Origin: Monoplex corrugatus
Lineage: Eukaryota; Mollusca; Gastropoda; Littorinimorpha; Ranellidae
Length of the DNA: 64,000 nt
Direction: 5' to 3'
Assembly (NCBI GenBank): GCA_030674185.1
Contig: JAPXFY010000018.1
Location: forward strand, 49,131,737 to 49,195,736
The notes beneath the pieces were generated by a model that saw nothing but the letters and a program-made list of their open reading frames with translations, was not told the DNA's origin and made no database searches. Positions 52,795 through 64,000 of this stretch are shown here, one piece after another. The position numbers and the translations under genes are program-made. Position 1 is the first letter of the stretch; every line of letters starts with the position of its first letter.

Positions 52795-53215
52795 CAACAG
52801 CAACTGAATTTTGACAAATGTATTACTGATAGTGGAATTAAAAGGATTGATTCCGGAGTGAGTTTGTATATTTATGTGTGCGTGCACACTTGAGTATTAA
52901 ACAGCAACTGAATTCAAACAATGTATGATTGGTAATGGATTTAAAAGGATTTTGCTTCTTGAGTGAGTTTGTATGCTTGTGTACACTTCAGGGTTCAACT
53001 GCAACCAAATTTCAAAAATGTATGATTGGTAATGGAAAAAGGAATAAAAATGATATTGATTCTGTGTGTGTGTGTGTGTATTGAAGAGTAAATGAAACAA
53101 AAAGAAATGTATGATTGATAATGGAACTAAAATGATTGATTCTGGAGTTTTATGTGTGTGTACATGCATGCACAAGCAATTTTCTTTAAGCAGACAGCAA
53201 ATTCAAATATTCCAA
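52795..53215. repeat. About 105-bp minisatellite, four degenerate copies
   Basis: Recurring blocks ATGTATGATTG(G/A)TAATGGA, AAAAGGATT and GAGTGAGTTTGTAT with TG-rich spacers and AACAGCAACTGAATT starts. Confidence 0.8.
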
Positions 53216-53876
53216 ACAAGCAGTTTCATATCATTTCTATGTCAAATATAAACTGAGTTGAGGTACTGGTCCACTGATTCTTACAATTTCTGAAAGTGTG
53301 ATTTTGTAAAGGTTGGTCATGTTGCCTATTTTTTCCTTTTGTGCTGTTGATCCTTATGCTTTTTTTCATTAAATTCATAAGGTTAAGAAATGCTGGGAGG
53401 TATCCCAGCTGTTCATTCCCAATTACATTAACAACTAAAAAGATTTTTTTTCTTTTATGGATTTGCTGTAATGTCCATCATGAAACCATGAATAACAAAC
53501 TCGGTTGGCAAGCTGACATTTTGCGTACAACTCCCAAGATTTTATTTACTCTGAAATGCATTGTCTAGGAACTTATTTAACATGTGTAAAACAGTCCTTT
53601 TGATTATTATTCCTGTGTAATTTGTTGTCTTTCAGGGGTGGTGCTTCAATAAAGTTACAGGAGCCTGTGATTGTGTCTGTGTATCAATAAGAGAGCAAGA
53701 GTGCATGTGTACATCTGTATGTAATTCTGTGATGATGCATAACAGATTTGGACATTTTTCCCTTGCCCCACCTTTCAACACCATGTACATGTAAAACAGC
53801 TTTAGCCTCATTCATTTTGTTCCAGTTTCCCAAAGAAAACCAAAGTTCATTCTCTACTCTTCAGGAGCTGTCAATG
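53216..53876. other. Intergenic; nothing recognised
   Basis: AT-rich. CTTCAATAAAGTTACAGG near 53644 followed by GT-rich sequence resembles a poly-A site on the plus strand, but no gene was found upstream. Confidence 0.35.
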
Positions 53877-54060
53877 TTAACCTTTTAACTCCAATACCCT
53901 TTCCACCAGCATCTTCGATTATCAACCATGCTAGCAAAGCAAAACCTTAACCCTCTGACTCTCTCACCGTCTGCCAGTTTCTTGCAGGAAGATAGGGTGA
54001 GGGAGTCAAAGGGTTAAGTTTTTGCAGTTTGTGAATAGGATGTGGAAGTCAAAAGGGTTA
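53877..54060. repeat. TGACTCCC palindromic MITE, diverged
   Basis: TTAACCTTTTAACTCCAATA at the left; GATGTGGAAGTCAAAAGGGT at the right; inner CTAGCAAAGCAAAACCTTAA and GAGGGAGTCAAAGGGTTAAG. Confidence 0.82.
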
Positions 54061-54180
54061 TGTACGCAGGCATGAGGCCCTTTGACAGGTGACCCTGTGC
54101 TGCGCGACCGTGATTATGCTGATGTCAAATACTGCCTGTGATCTGGCATTCATTAAAGCATGTGAAGTCATGACAATATG

Positions 54181-54887
54181 ACTGCAAAACTCGTATTCTC
54201 CTTCATAATGTCTCGCATTGACTATTGCAATTCACTCCTGTCCGGTCTTCCTGCCTCCACCACTCACATCCTACAGCGCATTCAAAACAATGCTGCACGC
54301 CCTGTACTCAAAAAGGAAAAAAGCTGACCACATATTTCCTCTCCTGGCACAACTTCACTGGCTCCCTGTATCAAAGCGCATACAGTACAAACTAGACACC
54401 ATGTGCTACAAAAGCCTCAATAACGCAGCCCCCGATTACCTGTCAAGCCTACTTGAGATCTATGTTCCCTCACGTACCTCCGCTCTGCCTCCGATCCTCT
54501 GACTTTTCGCTTTCCACGCACTAAGCTCAATACCTATGGTCAACGAGCCTTCTCTGTTTCTGGTTCGCTCTCCTGGAACAAACTTCCTCTCTCAGTCCGT
54601 CAGCAACCTACTTTTGTCTCCTTCAAGTCCGCTCTCAAAACTCACCTTTTCTCCTCTGCATAAAATGCTGACCTCACTCAATCCCCTCTGCATCCTGTCT
54701 CCACTCGGAGGGGAATCACATTGCAATATATAATTGTATATAATATGCTCTCTATAATTTTCCATTGTTTTTATTCTTTCTCCCCATTTATAGCCGTGTG
54801 TGTGTGTGTTTCAGCGCTTAGATTTGATTTTATCAAGATTTTGCGCTATATAAATATTGTAATTATTAATTATTAATTATTATTATT
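54181..54887 (+). pseudogene. 5'-truncated copy of the L2-like LINE
   Basis: Plus-strand copy starting in the RT C-terminal region ([20 protein letters not shown]) through [20 protein letters not shown] and the 3' UTR, ending GCGCTATATAAATATTGTAA plus ATT-rich tail. ACAATAT flanks it at 54173-54179 and 54888-54894, a possible target duplication. Frameshifts near 54300 and 54475. Confidence 0.9.
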
Positions 54888-55019
54888 ACAATATCAGTAC
54901 AATCTTACCATGTTTTGAATCTATTCTGTCTACATTGTAGAAAGTCTGGTGTATGGAAAGTATGACATCACATATATTGTGTCCTCATTTATACCTGGGC
55001 CGACACTGTAGAGAGAGTT

Positions 55020-55724
55020 CTTCAAAATCTCGAAAGGAATGCGTCAGCTGTTGGTCTCAAAATCAACCACGGCTAAACGAGTCATGCACGTCGGCCACGA
55101 CACCATTCCCCGTCAAATCTTTTTCCAGTCCGGCGAGGTGGTTCAGACATGCAAGCAGTTCAGTTACCTCGGAATTGACACCTCGTCTCCAATTCAGTGG
55201 TAGACGAACGATTCGCCAAAGCATGGGCAGCGATGAACAAATTGAAGCTGATTTTCAGCTCGAAGGCTGATGACCATATCAAGATTAGACTTTTCAAGGC
55301 AGCAGTAGAGAGCATCGTATGCTACGGTCTCGAGTCTATACCTCTGACCGAAACTCTCTCGAAGTTGATCGACTCTTCTCATCGGCATATGATCCGCTCG
55401 GCACTCGGCATATACTGGCCAGAGAAAATCTCCACCAAGGCGCTCTACTCTCGGACTAAGCTCTCACCCTTGAGCAAGACGCTTCGAAGACGCCGACTGA
55501 GACTGATCGGGCACAGCCTTCGAATACAGACAAGGTGTCCCACTCCCCTGGGCGACATATGGTCTGCCAACCTCAGCGACCGTGTCAATCTTCAACATGG
55601 ACAAGGCAGAACCCTGACTCTAAAGGCTGATGTTACGAATGACCTTGACCTCCTCGGCGTTTCCCCAGCAATTATCATGAACATGAACAGCATCCAATTT
55701 TCACAATTGATTGGTTCGCTCTAA
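55020..55724 (+). pseudogene. LINE RT C-terminal fragment, another family
   Basis: A first frame has ESSSKSRKECVSCWSQNQPR out of phase, then VVQTCKQFSYLGIDT near 55140. After a shift: VDERFAKAWAAMNKLKLIF, IRLFKAAVESIVCYGLESIP, RSALGIYWPEKISTKALYSR, KTLRRRRLRLIGHSLR. This is the post-RT region of non-LTR elements (VDERIxKAWxALNKL...IKIRLFRAxVESVLLYG). 5'-truncated, stop at 55724. Confidence 0.82.
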
Positions 55725-55739
55725 TTTGCTGAGCGTTAA

Positions 55740-56303
55740 ATATATATACCTGGGTGCCACAATTAGACCATAAGAACAATCAAAGAATACTTTGTTGACA
55801 TGATCATTTTGTGTAAGTTCCTGGTTCTCTCACTCAAAATGAAGAAAACTTTAGGTTGGAATAACTGGATACTTAGGTTACTTTATACTTGTGTTTGTGA
55901 CGGTGAGAGAAATCATTGTTTCACGTAGGTCCTGTATATATCTGTAATACTAGATCCACGATGAAGGCATTTTTACACCACTGTAAATCTACAGAAAAAT
56001 TGCATTCAAATGACAAAAAAGAGACAAGAAAAGATGGCAAAGCCATTCTGACATTCTCCCTTTTTCTTAAAAACATGACAGATAAACTCTTTTCTAATCA
56101 CTTTTCTCGAATGGGATAAAACATGAAAAGATGTGCGCATGACGTGTGTGTATGCGACAGAGTATGTGCGAAAGAAATGTGCATGCATACAAGCATGCAT
56201 GTATGTGGATACGTGTGCACATTTGTCAATGTACAAGTTTGTCTCTGCTGGTGTATGGCAAACTGGAGGGGGAAAGGGATCACGCGCACTTTTTTGCTAG
56301 CAC
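55740..56303. other. Intergenic; nothing recognised
   Basis: No gene supported. Confidence 0.4.
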
Positions 56304-56549
56304 TTAAGCCTTTCACTTCCAACCGCGGAAGTAGCCACGGTATAGGGGTCACTGTACTGTAAATTATCCCCCTTGTCCTGGAGTTATCTGTGCTTGGATT
56401 GACAGAAAAAAATCTGCAATAGCCAGTTCATTTTCCTTCAAGAAAATATATAGTTTATTAGAAATGAGATAATTCAATTATTTTTTAATCTTTTTTCTTT
56501 TAAGTAACCCATTTTTTTGCCAAAAAAGTTCCGGAAGTGAAGGGGTTAA
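56304..56549. repeat. TTAA-bounded MITE, third family
   Basis: Left end TTAAGCCTTTCACTTCCAAC; reverse complement of the right end TTAACCCCTTCACTTCCGGA. 246 bp, AT-rich, non-coding. Confidence 0.78.
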
Positions 56550-57019
56550 AGTAACACAACTCCACAAAGGGTAGAGGCATCACACAAACTAACAGAGCAC
56601 GCACTGATGGAAAACACAAGAATATTGCAGAAAAATGTAAAGAAAATATATTCTTTTAATGTAGGGAAGTAAGTCTGTGTGGTTCAACATCAATCAAAAA
56701 AGAAAGACCAACTACCTTCACTGGGTGCTCTGTCAGTTATTTAGATGAAGTCTCTATGAATTTCTGGGTGATTTGCTCTGATAATCTATTTTCATTTTTA
56801 AGGGACACTCTTGGGTCACAAGCTCCATTTCAAGCAGTCATCCTAAATCTTTTTTTTCCCCTTAAATTCCCATCATTATGACATAATAATAATTTGTTGC
56901 CTATTCAAACTCATGCTTTCATGATTTCCCATTAAGATTAGATACAAGTGTTTTGCTTTTTTCACCATTTTGATCCATGTTTTGTCAGATGTACCTGTTT
57001 TGTCCTACACTGTCCAGGT
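56550..57019. other. Intergenic; nothing recognised
   Basis: AT-rich sequence. Confidence 0.4.
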
Positions 57020-57135
57020 AATCTACTGCTACACATTCTACATACTCCATCATGGTGGATGTGTATACTGGGTATTTTTCTGGTTCCATATGCCACCAAA
57101 CACAAACATGGCTTACAGGAGCTTACATGCATATT
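57020..57135 (-). repeat. SINE tail fragment
   Basis: Minus-strand match to the tail of the SINE at 48.4-49.1 kb (TGGCATATGGAACCAGAAAA and ATACCCAGTATACACATCCA). Confidence 0.55.
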
Positions 57136-57429
57136 TGATGGCTTACAAATTTACTTGTTGTTCTATTTGCATATACATTCCAATAATGCTGTGACATCTT
57201 TTGCCGTTTTTTGCAAATTAACGTCCAGTGGTTTGTCACTGCCTTGTGGAAGAGCAATGTTTCATAAGAAATCAACTACTTTTGACTGTGACAAAAACCA
57301 GTTTTGAAAACTTCAGTCGCTTTCTGTCATCCATCCCCTTCAAATCAACAAGACTGCATTAGAAAATGTTAGCGATTTTTAATATTTAGGCTCATTTAAT
57401 TAAAGCATATGATGGCAAAACAGAAAATG

Positions 57430-57890
57430 ATCTAACTCATTAACATCTGGACAGACAGAAGCATACCACGGCCCTTAAAATCAAAATTCCAAAATGTCTG
57501 ATCTGGTCAGTAATGCTACATGGCTGTGAAGCCTGGACAAGCAGAAAAGCAGATGAAAATAAGTTAATAGCATCAAAGCAGCCGACATGATTCTACAGGC
57601 AGCTTCTCAGAGTCAAATGGACAAATAACAAATGAAAGCATTTTGAACATACCCTCAGTCCAACATCAACTCCTGGCAGAACTTAACAAAAAATGAAATA
57701 CACTGGTCATGCAACACCAAAGAAAACTGGACAGACTACCCACCTCCTGCATGATCAACTTCCCAAACATCAGCAGTTTGAGGGTCTATGCGGTAGCACA
57801 GGAAAGTCAAGACCAGAGTAAACGGCAGAGAGTTGTCATGACGTCTGCTGTGGCAGATATCATCGAATGCAATGATGTTGATGAATGACG
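57430..57890 (+). pseudogene. Heavily decayed LINE C-terminal relic
   Basis: Shifted frames read LIWSVMLHGCEAWTSRKADE, then QLLRVKWTNNK-like text, then a GRPR-less end. This corresponds to the LLYGCETWTL...LLRISW region of LINEs, with many stops. Confidence 0.65.
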
Positions 57891-57929
57891 GGTGATACAC
57901 ATGAAATGAGTTTAGGTACTAGTAGATAT

Positions 57930-58060
57930 CCACTCATGTTGACCTGGGAGTTTGGAAAAAAAATCTCTGCCCTTTACCCACCAGGTGAACCCTTGGCAGG
58001 TTCAGAATTAAGCCCTTAGATTAGAAACAAGTGGTGTGAATTTGATCAGAGATCCATCCG
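57930..58060 (-). repeat. SINE body fragment
   Basis: CTGCCCTTTACCCACCAGGT and GGCAGGTTCAGAATTAAGCC match the SINE body and head of the copies at 45.2 and 63.3 kb. Confidence 0.55.
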
Positions 58061-59227
58061 TAATTGGTCTTAAAACATAGTCAAATTTTCTCCACATTCA
58101 AACATCCTCTCTTAATGAAGTTATATTACATTCCATCTTCACTGCAACTTTTTTTTATGACAGACAGAAAGTTCACTTCAGTTGAAGGATGTAAATGAAA
58201 ATCATTAAGTTTGTAACACTTTATTTTACCACAAATAACAACACATGTAATACAACAACTGTACCATCAACACTATAATATGTATTAGGTTAGAATGGTA
58301 TGTGAAAGGATCAAAGGAGCAATGGACGAAAAATGAACAAATGAGGAACTTAAGTTAATTTTCTTTAGACTGAACAATTTTTAATGGATACCATGAGTAT
58401 GTGCTTGTTTTACTGTGTACGAATACTTGGTATTTCTGTACTTAACAACCATGATTTATTAACCTCTTAAGAGACTTCATGAAATCTCAAAGTAGTAGCA
58501 GAAATTATCAAACTGAAAACAACGAAATGAGCTTTTTCCTGCCAGCCTTTGGATGTTGAAACACAATGCATACTATACAATACATGCTGCAATATTTGAT
58601 ACACAGCCAAACCAAATATGGTAACTGAAACTGCCACTCTAACTAACATAACAAACATTAACTAACAAAATAAACTAACTAAACAACATGAAGTGAAGTT
58701 AAAACAGAAATATGACATCTGATGAAACCAAAATATCTGCAACAACAATTTCAACTGAAACAAAAACAAAACCCATACATTTTTGAAACTCAGAGAAACT
58801 TGTTAACAATGGCACCAATATCTCAATGTTTCAGTCTTCCTCTACCATGTTATTTTCTTTGGATCTGTATGAAACAATTCTGCCATTTTTAGCTAGAAGA
58901 CACATGTGAAACAGAATGGCTGTTGACTTCTGATGAATGTATGGAGGCATCAGTTTCTTTAAATATCATAAATTTTTCCATCATGTATCACACTGGTCTG
59001 TCTCGTTAAATTTCCCCAACTGTATCGTTCTGAATGCAAAGCACCATGATCAGCGTAAAGTTTGTAGATTTTACAGTGCTGTTTTATTTGTTAAAACAAC
59101 TGCTTCTGAACAAAAATGGAAGCATTTATGTAATAAAACAGCAGTGTCTAACAACAACTACACACAAAGCATCTTTTTTAATTTATTTCCTTGACTGTCA
59201 CTTTTCCCTGCACTCTATCCGAGAGTT
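58061..59227 (-). other. Probable 3' UTR and downstream region of the GST gene
   Basis: A-rich on the plus strand (T-rich on the minus strand). Minus-strand AATAAA strings at about 59182-59187, 59077-59083 and 58221-58226 are candidate poly-A signals. No coding frame. Confidence 0.4.
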
Positions 59228-59422
59228 TCACTTGAACTTGGCAACCTTGTTGTTGACAGGTCGTTGCATGAACTTGTCTGAGGCCATGTAGGCTTTGATT
59301 TTGGGCAACTCCTCAAAGGCTTTCAAGAAGGCAGTGAGCTTGGGATAAGCATCCAGAATACCAGGCAGCATCAGTCTGTGCTGGTCCAGAAGTTCGTACA
59401 TGGGGAAGTCTGCTACAGTCAC
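59228..59422 (-). CDS. GST terminal exon
   Basis: Acceptor TTGTTCAG, 64 codons plus TGA. Starts VTVADFPMYELLDQ, ends PVNNKVAKFK. Confidence 0.92.
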   Translation of the reverse strand: MTVADFPMYELLDQHRLMLPGILDAYPKLTAFLKAFEELPKIKAYMASDKFMQRPVNNKVAKFK

Positions 59423-62400
59423 CTGAACAAACAGGAAACATACTCTGTCAAAAAATGGATACATTCAGTTGGCAGTCAAAACAATTCAATACCTCACCTA
59501 TATTTCGCATAAATAGCATTATTTCGAAGAACCGCTTCTTTTTTACCCCTGTGTTGATACCAAAGTTTCAAGACATTTACACATCTAATTTAATCATTCT
59601 TGTTACTATTGTTTTTGCATACAGCCATATCATGGGTAATATCCCATTTCAACACACACTCCTTCAACAAGGTAAACAAACAAAAAAGACATGAAAATTA
59701 AAAGACATGAAAATCAAGTACACATATCAATGCGTTCACACACATACTCTAAGGAAATGCCCTGACGTTGACCACTCTGTCCGATTTATCACACAGGGGA
59801 TTTAAAAACATGCCTGAATATAAATTCAAACACAACTAAGGACACTAATGCATGTATCCAATTAACAATCCTAAGAAAAAGTATGCAAGACTTGATTGAA
59901 CACATACAAGTGAATGGACTATCAAGATAGAAAATGATAGGAAGAAATGACAGAAGGCAAAGAAACAAGGCAGAAACAAAGAGTGACAGAAAAGAGGAAA
60001 TTTCTAGCACAAAATCTCCTCCAGGTGGGGATACTGTTTACACTGAAAGCCCCTAGCATCCCCACAGGAGGATTTCATTTAATCAAAACAACTGCATTCA
60101 TACAGACATACACAAACAAGCAAATGTGACGCAGCATCAGAAAACCCAGTAGAACTCACAGCCACTCACAGCTATGGCTAAAACGAGGTCAAAATTATGA
60201 CCACAGAGATTCTTCCATACTTCTAGTACTTAACATCTAAATCTTCTATTTACCAAGTTTTATGACCTGAAGCAAACTAATAAGCAATTAAAAATTATTC
60301 ATGTCATTTTCAAAATGTCACAAGTTTATTACTTCCCCCGACAAAAATGCGCTCATCCAACAAAATTTATCTACACAAGCCTGGTTTTTCTATGCTGCAT
60401 CACAAAATCTCACTGTAACTGGATACTTTCACTACTAGTCTCCTCTTATTCTGTGTTCAGTCATTTTAAATCACACAGATCCTCTAATTTTACAAAGGTT
60501 TTGTCTGAACTAGCAAACCCATCAGAAAACCACATCTTCCTGACACACTCTGAGACGGTGCGACACCAGGAGACAGGCCTAACTTACTGAAAGTTGTCCT
60601 TTGGACCTTGAACAGAGGTATAAGTCCTGAGTTATTCAGGGGCCAGGTAAAATAACAGACATGGTACTCCGAGCACTAAGACTAATCTACTGCAAGGGAT
60701 AAAAATAAATCAGAGTATTCAGTCTAAATCGGGATATGAAATCCAAAACAAGTGTGACTGCCCGCGTTCAAACAAACAGGAACCAGAAAAAAAAGACGAA
60801 AAAGGAATCAAAACGCGTATTTAATACAACCAGACAAGACATGATGTACTTAATACAACCAGACAAGACACGATGTATTTAATACAACCAGACATGAAAT
60901 GTCTTAGCTATTATCATGGATCTTCATCATGCCTGTGATTCTCTGTAAACATTCAAAGCACAGCCAGCTGCATAAAGCCGTATCAGGGCTATAACCTGTT
61001 TCAACACGTACTCCTTCAACAAGACATGTTGATTCTGTTGAAACAGGTTATTGCCCTGATATGGCTCTATGCAGATGGCTGTGCTTTAAACATTTACAGA
61101 GAATCACAGGCATGATGAAGATCCATGATAATAGCTAAGACATGACTTGTCTTGTTGAATTAAATACGCATTCTGATTCTTTTTCTGTTTTTTTCCTGGT
61201 TTAAATCAGGATAGCTGACTCAGATGAAAGCGGCAGCTCTGTTGAGTGGACACTGATAGAATCAAAGTCTATTTACCAACAATTCATTCAAACACTCACA
61301 CACATACACATACAAAAACAAATGCTCACTCACTAACACAAACAGACTAACACAAAGCCTGCATACTGTCTTCTCATTAAACATATATACACCATGTCCT
61401 GCACAGCCCACCAGCCCTTACTACTGCATGTTTCAATGCTTTCAAAGCCACAAGGATGCTTGTCTATGGATCAATGGAAACCCGATTATAATGCAGTCAC
61501 TCATTTTAAAAAAATCTAACCTAAACCCAGCTAGCACATTCATATTCTGGGGCCAGTTTGCCCTTCAAATCGATCATATCATATTCATATTTACAGAGAA
61601 TCACAGGCATGATCAAGATCCACAATAACAGTTAAAACTTTGAAACCCACAATTTCATGGTTTCAAACTTCATTTATAAATCGGCCAACACTTACATTAT
61701 TTCCAGCAAACCACTTCCTTTTGGACAACCACTTTTCGTAACTCGCCAGGAGCTCTTTGCACTTGGGCTTATACTCTTCGATCAGTTTGACCTGCAACAT
61801 GCACACCAACAATGTCATCAGTGATGGTGTATCACACACATCCTACAGCCATTTCCATCAATGGGCTATGGAGCAGTAATTCGTATATTCACATAAAGTT
61901 CAATACTTTTGTTTGGTAACATGTGATGTCACACTGCATTAAAAGTGTACGTAACGAAATATTCCCTACCACGGTCAGCCAGTTGCCAAGTTACCAATGT
62001 TTCAATGTCTCCTTAAGTATCTGTCAGTTAGAGTGGTTAGTTGTGTGGTGGCTCTGTTCCTGGCTACGTGTTACTTATCCAGTTATTTATCAAGCTAACT
62101 TGACAAGCCAACTGACTCATTCTTAAAGGAAACATTTCATTTATTACAAAATCTGGGAAAGGGTATCTCCAACTTGGCAGATGGCAACAAGCCTAGCCAA
62201 GCAGGTCACAAATGATAGATGGCCTCCAAATATGGAGGTCAGCTGCAAAATAACCCAGACTTGCTAAACAAGCAGTCTTGGACTGATGCAACTGTTTTTA
62301 TCAGGACAGGGCACGGTGGCCCTCAGCAAGGCCACCCCTACAAAACAATACCACATATGTCCTAGGACAGAGCTATCAGGCAGTAAAGGGCCACCTAAAC

Positions 62401-63816
62401 CCTTAGCCCCCTGCACTGACAGGATACGTCTCTTGATTATAAGCTATGGGCAGAGTAATCCCCTACAGAAAACCTAGAAGGCTGAAGTAAAAGATATCAA
62501 GCCTGCAGGTGCATTCATCACCATGGTCCATGCAATATAACGCAAATGTCTTCATGATCACCTATAAGAGGAGAATGGAGCTTGTACCCTGATCCTATCC
62601 TCCACAGGATCCAACCTCAGTTACTGGAAGTCTCTCTCATCTGACTTGTCAAGCCAGGGAACTTGGGAGGAAAGTTCCATGGCAGTCATCAGGAACTGGG
62701 TAGAAAAAAATAGCCCCATTCATCACCAGATGTGGCCTGATCATACCTACTTTTCCAAAAATGTTAAAACCTGTTAGGTTTTCAACATACATTTAACAAT
62801 ATGGACTGAATTACACTATCAATAACATATGATAAATATTTCCACAACACAGTAGACTTTAAATAAATGAAACTGGGTAGGAAAAAAATAAGCGGGGAAA
62901 AAAAAGATATCCACTGGTTTATCGATATGACACTCAGTAGGCTCTCTGTTTACATCGCATTACCAGAGTGACTCTTAATAAATCAGCTAATGGACCACAC
63001 ATCCCATCTTAATGTCTTCCCTCAACAACTAGGCCTAAGAATCAGCCAGAAGAAAATAAGAGGTGATGACACTAATATGAACACCAAAAACTCCTAACCA
63101 ATCCAAGCTGATGGGAACTGACCTTCCCACAACCGATGGATTAACTATGTAAGGCTGCATACTGCATCTTGGATGGGCATCTATGCTGGGTATTTTCATG
63201 TTTCCATAAGCCAGTGGACATTGACATGACTTAAATAATCTTTAAAGGGCAATACTGATGTTCTGCATGCAACAAGTCTGCCTGCATGTTGACATGAAAG
63301 ATCAAACAGGAAAAATCTCCACCCTTTACCCACCAGGCAGGAGATACTTGGGCAGAATCGACCTCGGAATCTTCTGTTTAGAAGTCGGATGTCTTGCTAA
63401 CTCGACTAGCGTGCCTGTCAAAAGGCAGTACTTACATTATATATACTGTAGAGATTACATTTATATGGATTGTACTTCCATGGAGTTATTGGCATTAACT
63501 TATTTCCATAAGATTTCTGCTGATGCCGCAGTTTTCAAATATTCCCTTCCAGTACAACTCAACTTACTGGCAAGATTTAGTTTATATTATCTGTGACCAA
63601 GCTAACTTATTGGCAGCACTTATCTTGTACACTTCCATCTGACATGTGTTTATGCTCCTCTGTTAGACTGGTATATATCAAGTGAGGAATGTAAGAGAAT
63701 CATCATAAAACTTACATAATTGTCATTGTAGACCATGCGGACCACACCATTTCTGAAATCCATGGCATTTTCCAACATCATATCTGCATATGCCTTTTCA
63801 GCATCAGTCTCACCCA
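59228..63816 (-). CDS. Mu-class glutathione S-transferase, last three exons (5' part beyond window)
   Basis: Joins glutathione to electrophiles in the cytosol. Minus-strand exons 63716-63816, 61696-61791 and 59228-59422 join at phase 0 and encode 129 residues of the all-helical C-terminal domain. They start GETDAEKAYADMMLENAMDF (Mu pattern GETEEE...ADxxENxxMD), continue LLASYEKWLSKRKWFAGNN, then VTVADFPMYELLDQHRLMLP, FEELPKIKAYM and a VAKFK end. FAGNNVTVADF is the conserved GST hydrophobic-staple/N-capping region; DQHRLMLPG..DAYPKL follows Mu enzymes. The thioredoxin-like N-terminal domain with the catalytic Tyr lies past 64000. No breaks are seen. Confidence 0.9.
59423..60744 (-). other. GST intron, 5' and middle part
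   Basis: AT-rich intron sequence. The open frames here have no recognisable domains. Confidence 0.6.
60745..61210. repeat. Foldback element, copy C, with long inner hairpin
   Basis: Outer arms CCAAAACAAGTGTGACTGCC...GGAACCAGAAAAAAAAG and ...TTTTTTTCCTGGTTT. A roughly 29-bp unit with TAATACAACCAGACAAGACA is repeated three times (60822-60895). The inner arms (about 60900-61015 and 61025-61140) are near-identical inverted copies including CATGGATCTTCATCATGCCT and AACCTGTTTCAACA. Confidence 0.92.
61580..61650. repeat. Fragment of the foldback inner arm
   Basis: TTTACAGAGAATCACAGGCA then TGATCAAGATCCA and AATAACAGTTAA matches one inner arm of the element at 60.9-61.1 kb. Confidence 0.65.
61696..61791 (-). 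CDS. GST penultimate exon
   Basis: Acceptor ATGTTGCAG, donor GTAAGT. Exactly 32 codons from VKLIEEYKPKCKELL to KWFAGNN, phase 0 at both ends. Confidence 0.92.
61792..63144 (-). other. GST intron; nothing further recognised
   Basis: No supported gene on either strand. Confidence 0.5.
63145..63425 (-). repeat. SINE copy, minus strand
   Basis: The minus strand reads head GCACGCTAGTCGAGTTAGCA and GAGGTCGATTCTGCCC, body with GGGTAAAGGGTGGAGATTTT, and tail with CTTATGGAAACATGAAAATA. This is the same family as 48.4-49.1 kb without the minisatellite. Confidence 0.72.
63716..63816 (-). CDS. GST antepenultimate exon
   Basis: Acceptor ATTTTCAG, donor GTAAGT. 101 nt: two bases of a split codon plus 33 codons from GETDAEKAYAD to VYNDNY. 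Confidence 0.92.
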
Positions 63817-64000
63817 CTGAAAATGTGAACTCACATGGTTAATATTTACATTCAGTATCACCGATTCTAAGATTAGTCCCCCAAATACTCCGCACCATCA
63901 ATATGTCAAAAGGTAAGAGCAAGTTTAATCTGTCATGGTCTTAAGCTATATATAATCATAAAATGCTAAAAGGTGGTTCGAACTGTTAACAAACTTGAGA

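Overview
The window looks like a stretch of a metazoan, probably molluscan (gastropod-like) genome. It has intron-containing animal genes with canonical GT-AG junctions, very dense CA/CT/GATA/TA microsatellites, tRNA-derived SINEs, several LINE clades and animal DNA transposons. The species cannot be fixed from sequence alone.

Host genes are few. (1) One ankyrin-repeat exon lies on the minus strand near 2.2-2.4 kb. (2) A Rab43/Rab19-like small GTPase gene on the plus strand runs from 8536 to 34339, with four coding exons and a 210-residue product if one missing base in exon 1 is allowed for. Its third intron is 19.8 kb. (3) The last three exons of a Mu-class glutathione S-transferase lie on the minus strand at 59.2-63.8 kb; the gene continues past the right edge. 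The Rab and GST genes converge on about 25 kb with no recognisable host coding sequence.

The Rab third intron holds a stack of nested transposons. An L2-like LINE on the minus strand starts about 14 bp after the exon 3 donor and is cut into three pieces by two younger DNA transposons. One is a piggyBac element bounded by TTAA at 24712 and 28944, with a two-exon transposase. The other is a roughly 7.1-kb element (about 16981-24073) with an intact 1001-codon transposase that resembles RAG1: an N-terminal cysteine region and an RNase H-like DDE core. Deleting either insert on paper rejoins the LINE in frame, so both elements have near-base-level boundaries. The RAG1-like element has CAC...GTG ends and a 4-bp AGTG duplication (5-bp GAGTG if the last G is counted as target). 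It also carries a block of about 25 copies of a 47-bp repeat. This element is the main point of interest.

Elsewhere: a broken endonuclease/RT LINE (2.6-6.5 kb, minus); a decayed LINE of another clade in Rab intron 1 (9.7-12.8 kb, minus); two more 3' fragments of the L2-like family (32.8 and 54.2 kb); and twin LINE tails (32.1 and 33.6 kb). There are at least eight copies of a palindromic TTAA-bounded MITE family, three foldback elements of one family (39.0, 47.2 and 60.7 kb), tRNA-derived SINEs including one with a 24-bp minisatellite inside it, and many microsatellites.
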